Shown here: positions 45,841 through 55,068 of the stretch, piece after piece
Layout: each line of letters begins with the position of its first letter
Position numbering within the stretch: position 1 is the stretch's first letter
From: Chromera velia
Taxonomy: Eukaryota; Sar; Chromeraceae
Assembly (NCBI GenBank): GCA_018398765.1
Contig: JAHBMJ010000174.1
Span: 1-55,068 of the forward strand
Reading direction: 5' to 3'
Length of the DNA stretch: 55,068 bases
Made by a program: the position numbers and the translations under genes
The notes under the pieces: model-generated
What the model was told of the DNA's origin: nothing
What the model saw: only the letters and a program-made list of their open reading frames with translations
Databases searched by the model: none

Positions 45841-46695
45841 CGCATCAGTTGGTGTGACGGTGAAAAGCAATTTTGAATGTATATGTCAAGAAGTAAAGTC
45901 GCTCGCACTTGGAGCTGAACCGGAGTGCTATTTTGGGTGCGTTGCTTGCAAAAACCGGTTGAAGCACTTTGTTTAAAGTCCCAGTCAGAGAACTGAACCC
46001 AGGTTGAGAGGCTCCTGGGGATGGATGCACAAGTGCTCACTGCCCGAAAGAAGATTCTTGACCCCTTCTTCTGAATTTCTCCGCGCACTTCAATGACTCG
46101 TGACAGTCTTGAGAGAAGATTCGATCGATTTGACCGTTCAATTTAACTTCGACTGACCTTTGTGAAATTAAACCAACCTGCATGCACCCGCGGCGCGGCC
46201 GGGTCTCCGCGCGCGCCTGCATGCCTGCATGACACAAAGGGTCAGGATTTGCCAAATCCTGACGGGATTGGCGCGCCCAAGTTGCGGCCCCACTGAATGA
46301 GCTTCTTTCGATCCTCTTGAGCGAATGTACGTAACATGTTGACTGATGATGATGAGAGTGAAGAGTCTCACTGTCTCACTGAAACACGGTTGTTTCGTTC
46401 TGTTTGACTTGTCCATAACATCTAATTTCGGGTTGTGTTAGTCCTGATGCAGTTTTGTCGACGGTTTACTTGTTCCGTTCAAACAACCGTTGTTTGGCCT
46501 GCGTAGTAGGTACATAATGCAACGAGTCAATTGATTCAGCCACTTCTCGCCGTTGTGCATGCGTAGAGAGTGCCTACTCGTCTACCCACGATGAAGACAA
46601 TCATGCGAGAGAAGCAGTCTGGCTTTCGTTTCCTCGAGATCCGACAGGAAATGCGTCAGTCTGCCTGATCATGTCCAGCCTACAGTGTCACCTTT
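45841..46695. promoter_or_regulatory. Divergent intergenic region with inverted repeat and E2F-like site
   Basis: This region lies between the CAP gene (minus) and the giant RS/SP gene (plus). It contains a GC-rich patch (46190-46232), a perfect inverted repeat at 46242-46262 (arms TCAGGATTT and AAATCCTGA, loop GCC), and TTGGCGCGCCCAA at 46268-46280, which matches the E2F/DP core TTGGCGC. These are candidate shared control elements. A short frame with CHLC...CRKC spacing (46671-46853) overlaps the next gene's start and was not kept as a gene. Confidence 0.5.
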
Positions 46696-49600
46696 GTGAC
46701 TTCCAACTACACATTTGGAGGCATGTCAGGGATCTTATACATAGAGCACCCTTGCACGCACCCCCTTCTGTCTTTGATTGCAGGAAGTGCGGTGCAAAAC
46801 TACAGAGAGACCCAACGCAGCCAGGAAGGTGCCAGAAGGACCTCTCTGCCTAAACCGAACGTGACAGGGCAACCCAACGAAAGGTTCGCACAAAGAAAGC
46901 AACACACTCCTGCTGACAGCAAGCCGACCGCACCGTTGCACACCCTGAAGACAGACAGGCCTCTGTCCACCGACAATGCCCCGGGTCTAGGCCCCTCAGA
47001 CCCCTCCAACGTGGGCAACAAGCCTTGGAGCAACGACCTTCGGGGTCTCAGGAAGACGGCAGCTGTGGACACCGCCCACGGCGCTCCTCGTCTCTCCTAT
47101 CGCAACAGCAAACCCCACACACCCCAGGACCTTCCTCTTCATCTGCCTGAAAAGCAAGTCAGAAATCCAAAACAGAGAGACCGGAAGACCTACGAAAGAG
47201 AAAAAGAGCCACCGTCACCGTCCCAACACAACAGGATCAGTCTAAGGATCACGTCCCCTCGCGATCTCTCAGAAGGCCAATACACCCACAGACACCTCAC
47301 AGTCTCTGTGTCCCGATCCCGATCCCCCTCTCCAACCGCCCGAAGAAAGCAACAGCTTCTCTCAGAGGTCCACACAGACACGGACAGCCCAGAGAGGTCC
47401 GTCTACCGCTCTCCTCACAATCACACCTACACCTCGGCTGACTGTGTCTCCTCCCACACGCCTCCCACACATTCCCCCCATGCAAACAACGAGGAGCCCA
47501 TCTACATTGTCCTCCCAGGAGCTCTAGAGGACGGCATCAAACGGCAGGCAAAGGCCACCCACAGCCATGCGAGGAGACAGGCAGACAGCCACAGCACCAG
47601 GAGAAGAAGAGGAAGAAGGAGAGAAAGGGGACACCACCCCGTTTCCTCTCGCTCCGTCTCTTCCGGTGCGTTCCACTCCCGGGCCGTGGACGCCTTCTGG
47701 GAAGACGTGGGTCCAATCCCCTCCCTCACGTATCTGTCTTTGCGTCTCGGAGACAACGGGGAGCTTCCACGAGACACCACACAGACGGAGACGGAAGTCC
47801 CCATTGCCCCCCCCATCCCCAAAATTGAGGAGGTGCCGCCTGAAAGTCCAAGCAAGAGGAAGACGCTTGTGGCAGGTAGTCTACCTCCCCATCCTTCAGA
47901 GAAACAAAGAAAGAAAGTCATAAAAGGGACTGGTGCAAGGGACACACAGCGTGCAGGAGAGGAGGAGGGGGAAAGGTCGGTAAGAGAGGACAGAGAGAAA
48001 TTGCCATGCAAGCGCAGCGCCACGTCACCCTCCTTGAAGAGTCCATGTCCTTTGAGCGGAAGCGAAGCTCTCCAATCTCCAGGAGGCCCGTTAGCCAGCC
48101 AGCCTGTTAGAGTCACACCTAGCCCCTCTTCAGTCCCACTCTCTTCCTCCCTCCCCCCCAATCTGAAACTCGCATTCGATCCCCCTCCTCCTCAAACCGT
48201 TGAGGAGGCCGAAAGGGAACTGAGGGAAGAATTCCTCACCCCCCTCTCCACAGCGAGGGACCACAACCCCCTCAACGCTGAGAAAGAAAAAGAAAAAGAA
48301 AGAGCGAGACCCCCACCTGCCCCCTTCCCGGTGACAACAGAAGAAGGTATCCCCCTTTCTCTCCACACTCACCCCCCACCCCACGCCCCCTTCCCTCCAC
48401 GTGCCCGGTCTCTCTCTGTTGGTCGCATCATGCGTCTGGACTCTTCCTCCCTATCTTCCTCCTCACACGTCCTCTGCCCTCTCTCGTCTCTTCCACAGAG
48501 ACGCCACTTCTCCACAGGGAATGCGCCCCCCCTCCTGGTGCCCTTCGAATGCCAAGAAGGGGACCGGGGCCCACTCCACCCCCACACTGCTGGGGATGCC
48601 GGGGCCCCCTCGGACCCCTTTGCCCGCATTCCTGCCTTCGCGTCTCTTTTGGCGGCCGCGCGCGTCTCTCCGCCGAAAGACAAAGAGCAAGGTAGCAGTA
48701 AACAGAAAGAAACAGACATAGGGGTTTCGAAAAGCAAACCAGAGGACAAAGACAGAGACCAGCAAGAGGAAAAGGGTAAAGGTAGACCCTTGACTGCAGA
48801 AAAGAGCGTGGCAGAGGACTGTGAGACTGGCACAGAGAGGCAGAAGGAGTCAAAGAAGGAAAAACCAACTCAAGCCCCAACCCCTCGTCCTCCAGCCGAA
48901 GCAGAGGAGACAGACCTCCAGGCTCTTTCAAGGAAGGTTGGCCTTCTGCACGATTTGATTGGCCGTCTCTTTCAGGCAGAAGGAGAGGGAGGGGATTCTG
49001 CAGATGCCTCTCTGCAGATGGTGGCACAGACGGGAGGACCGGACTCCCCAGACGGTTCTAAGGCCCCATCTGCGTCTCTGTTGGGTGCCCTCTCTCAGGG
49101 CCTCCGCCTCCCTCTCCAGAAGCCATGCAGGGGAAGGCAAATGGAGGCGCCCACAGACGCCACCCCTTCGATGTCTGTGAGGGGAAATGAGGGAATGATG
49201 GAGGTGATCGGGACATCCCCTCTTAGTGGGGAGGTGCAGGGAAAGGAGAGGGATGAGCCGAGAGAGGGACAGCGTCTGTCTGCAGACTCCACTCTGCCCC
49301 CCGTCTCCCCCTACCTGCCTGGTCTTTTATCCCCCGCTGAGGCACAGGGACTAGGTGACGCTGAGGGGGGGGCCTCTGCGTCTGCTTCCGCAGCGTCTGC
49401 TGGGGGGTCGTCCTCTCTGATGAGAGCAAGGGGGGGCCCTTTCGCTTCACCTGCCTCCTTTCCTCTGGGAGTTTTCAGCAGGGAAGAGGAAGAGCTGTTC
49501 ATCAGCGGCACAGATGGAGAGAGAGACAGGGAGAGAGAGAGAAGGGCCTTCCCCGGCTTACAGGGATCTTTCCAAACTGCCCAGTCTCCGTCTCCCTCCC

Positions 49601-52600
49601 CGTCTCTGTCTGGACAGAAAAGCGCTTCCTCTTCTTCGAGTCCAAAGGCCCAGAAGGGAAGAGACGCACAGAAAGGAAGAGTTAGAGACGGCAGCGCATC
49701 TCTAAGCACGCCCCGAAAGGAGGCGGGAGGAGAAGGAGACAAGAGAGCAACATCACCAGAGTCTCCTCTTCTCCAAGCCCTCACCGCCCCATCACGTGAC
49801 CGCAGCAGAGGGAGGGGAGACTGCAGCGACGCCACGGCGCCGCTTTCTGTTTCTGTCGGCGTGTCTGCGCACAATACGCTGAAGAACACAACAAGCGCCA
49901 ACTTCTGCTCCCAGCAGCAAACTCTGCCAGGACACTTCCAAGGAGGCCAGTTGGAAGTGATGGAAAGAGAAAGAGAGACGGAGACGGAGGGAGAACAGCA
50001 AGCCTCTCTTGTTCAGATTCAAAAGGAGATGGGGGATGAATCAGGGAGAGAGGGCAACAGCCTGGGTGGGCACTCTCTATCAGGAGCAACGAAGCAGAAG
50101 GGAAGCGGTCCCTCTCCCTCTCAGTCCCCTCGCCCTTTTGATTCTGGTCCACACGCTCCTTTGCCCAAACTCACCCCCCCCGAATCACCAGCAGGAGGAG
50201 TGGTGGGAGGAATACAGGAGAGATCGGAGGACAGAGAAGGGAGGGGGCGCAGTTTGTCTCCAAGTCCCAAAACTCAAAGCAGAAGAAACCCCGGGAAGGG
50301 AACGTCCCCTTCTCCTTCTGCAAATGGCACAAACGATGCAGCAGGAGGAGGAGGAGGAAGGGAATGCGAGAGTGAGGGTGACGGTTCAGGTTGGGGTCCA
50401 GGGGGGGATCGGGGTGCTGTTCGGAGGACGGGGGCAGGTCCTTCGAATGGCACCCAAAAGGCATCTCAGCAAACACGAAGAACGCAAAAGGGAAAGGATG
50501 GAAAGGGAGACCCCGGGGTTCTTGGTGCTGATGATGCAGAGGCCGAGGACAGGGGAAGCTACGACGATCGGAGTGACATTGAGTGGTTGGAAGCTCTGAT
50601 CGGTGCAGAGGAGGCAGAAGATGACTCGGAGGAAGGGGAGATTGAGGAAGAGATTGAAGGAGAAGAGGAAGAAGGTCTCCATGACACAGACGAGGCCCCC
50701 ACACTGCCCCCCCCTTCCCTGGTAGGCCGCCCTTCACCTTCCTCGTCTAATGAGGACAGAGAGAGAGACAGAGATGGGGATAGAGTTAGAAGGCGAGACA
50801 AAGAAAGAGGCATAAGAGAAAGAGACAGCGAAGGTATTGTGAAACCTTCCAGTCCGACTAGAGGGAAAGGAGAGGAGGGAAGGGGGGGGCCCAAGGGTTC
50901 CGGTGAGGATCCCGGTTTTCTCTCCAACCACTCGACAGAGGGCTCGGCAGATAGAGTGCTTGGGAAGGGGCGTGAGAAGAAGGACAAAGGACCGTCACGT
51001 TGGGAGAGAGGCGAAAAATTGGTGGCGCAGATGAAGTCTGCTCAAGAAAGGCGGTTGTCTGCTTTGGGTCTTCTGTCGAAAGATCGAAAGAAGGAAGGGA
51101 GGGGTGCCGGCAAAAAGAAAGGGAAAAAGAAAAAGAAGTTGCAAAAAGAAAAAGGTGAAGATGACCTGATGGTGTCTAAAACAAACGAAGCAACAGAAGG
51201 TCCAGACGGTCCCCAGAGATCCAGCGCCGCCGCACTTCCTCAGACAAGAGGCCGAAGAAGTAATCGTCCCTCAGGGGGGGGTCAGCCTTCCTCCTCTTCT
51301 TCTTCCAGTTCCTCCTCTTCTTTTTTTTCCGATCATTCCTTTGGATCTGATGAGGATGGAAGTGATCAAGGGCAGGTTGATGACTTCAGCACTCACTCTG
51401 AGAACCAAACAAGGTCAGGGGCTTCTTCTGTCGTCTCCCCCCTACCGTCTCCCGATGCAATGGTAAGTCAACATAACGACTGTGACAAATGGGACGACCC
51501 CCCAGGTTCTCTTCCCGATGAAGACCATTCCCTTTCCCTTCTCCCAGCCCCAGCTGCGGCAGGGGTCTCTGGAGACAATCCTTATCCTTCGTCTTCTCCT
51601 TCTATGGTAAAGGGCCGGACTGATGTGCACACAGGCAATGCCAGAAGAAACCTTCCCCAACAGGCAGAGAGGGAACCAGAAAGCCATCCAAACCGAAGGC
51701 AAAGAGACAGAGACAGCAAAGGTGCCAGAGACGGAGACGGCTCAATCACCAAACCAGCCAACAGAAAGAAGTGTCAGTGTCCCTACTGTGGAAGCGCCGC
51801 AGGTTCCTCCCCCAGCCCCAACCCTTTCAACTCCTCCCCTTTCCCCCACCCCGTCACTGCCCCACCAGGAGACGCTTCTGTTTCCCCAAATGCCTCAAGA
51901 CCCCCCCCACACACACAACAAAAACCATCTGCCGTCTCCCCTACCCCCTCTCAAGCCAACCACCCCACAGCACACCCAGAGACCCGCGCCGGATTCCCTC
52001 CTCGCGTTTCTGCTAGTCACTCTCATTCCCCCAAAGACCATCCAGGCACGACAATAAAAAAGGACAAAGAAGACGAAGAAGAACTCCCAGCTGCCCCCCC
52101 ATGTCCCCACCCCACCCCCTCATCCTGTGCTGTCATCACTCAGACCCACACCCAAAACGTTCAAAGTGGAACGACGCCACTGCCGAACCCCTCCACGATC
52201 AGCTCCACTCTCCAGACGCTCCTCAAGCAGGTCGAGAACGAGAGTGCAGCCATTGAGCAGAAGAAGCACAGACAGCCCCTTCCCCTACAACCAGGAGAGA
52301 GACACAGCGGCCCACTGCCCCTTCAAACAGCAGTCTGGGGAGGGGGAGCCGACAACGACCAACACCATCAGCCCGGAGCTTCCGATTCCCCCTGCCGTCT
52401 CCTTGAATCTTTCCCTGTGCCAGCAGAAAAATCCATCCCTTTCCGAGAGGGGGTGCCTCCTGTGCACGCTCAACAAGCCCCCCTACCCAAGAGCAGGTCT
52501 GTCTCTGCCGCACAGTCGACCAGACCGGGCCGGCATCTAGGAGCTGCCCCTTCGACTCTTCTCATGCGCACTGCCCCCGCTGCCCTCCCCGACCAGTCCA

Positions 52601-52902
52601 GGAAGGGGGAGGAGACGTTGAGTTCCAAGACCCAGAGCATGATAGAGGACTGGAGACACTTCATTTTGCATCATGGGTCAGTCTAAAGAAGGCAAGCAAC
52701 AGAACAGGGGGGTTTGATAGGCGGATGGGAACTTCAAATCCGCTTTGTCTTCTTATTCATACATTCTGCGCTGAATGTGTATGAATCCGAATATGAGGGT
52801 AAATGAGAGAGGCAGCAAGTGAGTCAGTGACTGAGTAAGTTTTTGTGTGTTTATATATCTGTATGTTTACATAAATACACATCTATATGTACATGCAAGT
52901 GC

Positions 52903-52939
<37 letters not shown>

Positions 52940-54438
52940 AGGAGGGAGAGAGGGAGGGAGGGAGGGAGAGAGGGAAAGTCAGAGTCGGAGAAGCGCCTCC
53001 ACACCACTCTTCCAGACGTGCGTACTCGTCCATGTGAGGCAGGAAGGTTTCTGTGTGCTGCCCAACTCGCACTCAATTAAGAATTCCAGTTCTCTGCTTT
53101 CCTTTCTTGAAAGATGCACTTTTTTAAAAATAGGGTGAATTTGTGAATGAAAAACAACTGTCGGTTCTCCATGTGTGTGCAGGCACCATCCCAGATTTAG
53201 GCGATACATGCGGAACGTTCAGTTGAGGAGCAAACGCACGCCCCCCGCCTCTGCCGCTCGAAGGGACCAAGCACAATCCCAGGCAGGCGGCCTCTCTCTC
53301 TTCTCTCTCCAAACTGCAGAGAGAGGAAGAGGAAGAGAACAGGCGGGTGAGGCAGTGGAGGGAAGGTCAGGCAGCCGATCTCTTTCTCTCTCCTTCACTC
53401 CAGGGGGCTGTGTCTGGACCACACAGGAAGGAGCACAGCAACTGCAACAAACAGTGGAGCCTGGGTCTCACACGATGCTGCCGGGGCCCTCTGCTCCTGT
53501 CCCTTCGACAGTTTTGCCGGGGTCTTTCTCCACACCGCAACAAAGGACCGCTCCCTCTCCCCCTTCTGCTGTATTGCAGAACCCCGACCCCGCCCTCTGC
53601 TCTCTAAACACAGGAGGCTTCCCATCCGTCTCCGTCTCCACCCCCCCCTCTCCTGTCCTCCGAATGGTTTCTCATGGGTCTGTCAGACTCCACGCCGCTA
53701 CGGGTGGACCCACAAGGCAGAATTTTGCACAGTCTTCCAACCCCTTTGCACCCCAAACAACTCACACCTCAACCGGACCCGGATGTGAAGGCCAGTGCCC
53801 TGTCCATTCAATAGCCCCCACACGCCAGCCTCCTCTCACTTCTGCCATCAACCGTCTCGGCCTCACTGCAGAACCCCCACACCTCCTAAGCCCTCCCCGG
53901 AGCCCCGCCGCCCGTCCCCCGAGTCCCGTCAGGGAAGATCTGCGTCTCATTCAAATGAGCAGAAGCGGAGGCGCACCAGTGCACCACAACGACGCCATTG
54001 CAACGCAGAGACCTGCACCCGAACCCTCCCGCCTCCATCCCCCCCAGTCTGCCCTCAAGTACCCCCCCCCAGTCGCCCTCTCCTTCCCCTCAGAGGTCAC
54101 GGGGAGCCCCCCCCGCAACCGCCAACCCTTTTCGCACACACGCAGCCGCAGCAGGGACAGGGACAGACAGCGCACGCCCCCAGGCAGGCCCCCAATGCCC
54201 TTCTCGGCAGCCCCCCCACAGTTCCCCCCCCGTGTCTCTGGAGCGTCATATACCCCTGGGAGAGAGAGGGAAGCACCGTCAAGGTCCAGGTCGAGGACGC
54301 CCAGGCCGCCAGGTGCAGGGGGGAGAGAGAGAAGTTCAGGGACGAGGGGAGGGACGGGAAACAACAACAAGGCACTCATCCGCACCGCCCTCTGCAGAGG
54401 CTGTCTTCCAGGTCAGTCAGTCAGTCAGTCAGTCAGTC

Positions 54439-54476
<38 letters not shown>

Positions 54477-55032
54477 GAGTCGAGAGCAAGGGTGGCAAAA
54501 GAGCTCGATCGAAGCATTTCTGTCCTTCAAAGTTGTGTATGCACGTGTGCAGGCGTGCTAGAGCCTGTACTCATATTTTCGTGAAAGTGGGACACAAAAT
54601 CCACATGAGCGTGTGCATCAGCTCATGTTTCTCTTTCAACCTAAAGAGCGGCTGTCTTCCCGCTAATCCACGCACTTCTTCCCTTCCCTTCCCTCCCCTT
54701 ATTCTTCTTTAATTCTCTCTCCACGCATTGCAGGTGAGATCAACCGGAAGGAGAGGACGCGTGTGATGGCTGCATTGGAATCTTCCAGCCTCAAACCTCT
54801 GGACTCCCTTCTCATCCTTCTGAAGGGCTCCTTGCAGGATTTTGACGTCCACACAGCCTCCCTCTCCCTCGGCAGTCCATTCCCACTCCGGCCAGAGGAC
54901 CCCCTGTCCCCCCACCCCCCCCAGTGCCTCCCGCATGGGCCCACCATGGGCGCACGCAGAGGGGCGACGGACGGGCGGTTCGACTTCCGGGGTCTCTACT
55001 TCTTCGACAGGGACACCGACACGTATCGACTG
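46696..55032 (+). CDS. Very large low-complexity RS/SP-rich protein (3' end outside the window)
   Basis: Unrecognised. Exon 1 is open to 52676, followed by exons 53183-54411 and 54734-55032, all with GTCAGT donors and consistent phases. The last donor at 55033 shows that the gene continues. The start is unsure: the first in-frame ATG is 46723, but a good acceptor (TTTGATTGCAG at 46783) suggests an upstream coding exon instead. From 46723, 2494 residues lie in the window. Visible features are many Ser-Pro and Arg-Ser pieces (SVSRSRSPSPTARR, SRSRSRTPRPP), acidic and Lys-rich runs (KKKGKKKKKLQKEK), a poly-Ser tract with FFSDHSFGSDEDGS, one CQCPYCG cysteine cluster near 51770 and a short hydrophobic heptad stretch (LLHDLIGRLFQ). 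The last exon is less biased (GRFDFRGLYFFDRDTDTYRL) and may begin a folded domain. Overall it looks nuclear and disordered, possibly an SRRM-like scaffold; this is inference. Confidence 0.7.
52903..52978 (+). repeat. (GA)n / GGGA purine microsatellite in an intron of the giant gene
   Basis: A GAGA run of about 28 bases is followed by GGGAGGGAGG variants. It lies between exons 52676 and 53183. The acceptor of the next exon follows GTGTGTGCAG. Confidence 0.85.
54412..54472 (+). repeat. (GTCA)n then (GA)n array starting exactly at a 5' splice site
   Basis: The donor after exon 53183-54411 is the first of about eight GTCA units, followed by a (GA)n run. This is the clearest case of a microsatellite whose first unit is the splice donor. 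Confidence 0.85.
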
Positions 55033-55068
55033 GTCAGTAAGAGAACTCATGCGAGGGAGGGGGGGGGG

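Noticed and set aside
46671..46853. 60-codon frame with CHLC and CRKC, considered as a zinc-finger exon of the giant gene
   Set aside because: Joining it to the acceptor at 46783 with the available donors creates a stop; the frame also ends at 46853. It remains possible only with unseen exons.

Overview
This window is nuclear DNA from an intron-rich eukaryotic alga. A light-harvesting protein of the fucoxanthin-chlorophyll a/c type starts with a signal peptide and an AFVP-type cleavage site, which marks a complex (secondary, red-lineage) plastid. Coding and non-coding DNA are dense in microsatellites, GCATGC motifs are frequent, and introns are short, numerous and mostly end in TGCAG. A chromerid alveolate (Chromera-like) is my best guess. 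That is inference, because no marker gene was searched.

Layout: 1-3859 (+) is the 3' part of an unrecognised multi-exon gene with a decayed exon copy and a duplicated internal module. 3860-8118 is gene-free and holds a 0.6 kb fold-back element (5677-6300). 8119-10260 (-) is an auxin-efflux-carrier-family (AEC, Mem_trans) transporter. 10886-21019 (+) is a complete kinesin-14; I resolved 14 exons whose phases all agree (1393 aa). 21020-25361 is gene-free. 25362-26731 (-) is the light-harvesting protein (4 exons, 203 aa). 27473-32546 (+) is an SR-type splicing factor (7 exons, 238 aa). 33846-37498 is a non-autonomous LTR retrotransposon. 38014-41127 (+) is a secreted/type I membrane protein with about nine PSI-like cysteine repeats, interrupted by one frameshift. 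42240-42670 carries relatives of the fold-back element. 43140-45840 (-) is a CAP/SCP-domain type I membrane protein (3 exons, 638 aa). 46696 to the window end (+) is the 5' part of a very large, low-complexity RS/SP-rich protein.

Two features cut across the genes. First, 5' splice sites are unusual: of 31 donors I mapped by reading-frame continuity, 12 are exactly GTCAGT, 16 begin GTCAG and only one begins GTA. Several introns start as a (GTCA)n array, and several acceptors sit at the end of a (TG)n tract. Second, short local duplications of about 45-55 bp, separated by about 45-60 bp of mostly AT-rich spacer, recur. Three of them copy an exon edge together with its splice site into the adjacent intron, and two of those share the spacer motif TTTCATACAGA.

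The genes form no obvious pathway, as expected for a eukaryote. The PSI-repeat and CAP genes are convergent neighbours that both encode probable surface proteins. The CAP gene and the giant RS/SP gene are divergent and share an upstream region containing a perfect inverted repeat and an E2F-like site. There are two N gaps (13472-13646 and 31326-31640) and single Ns at 7376 and 14104, all inside or next to simple repeats.
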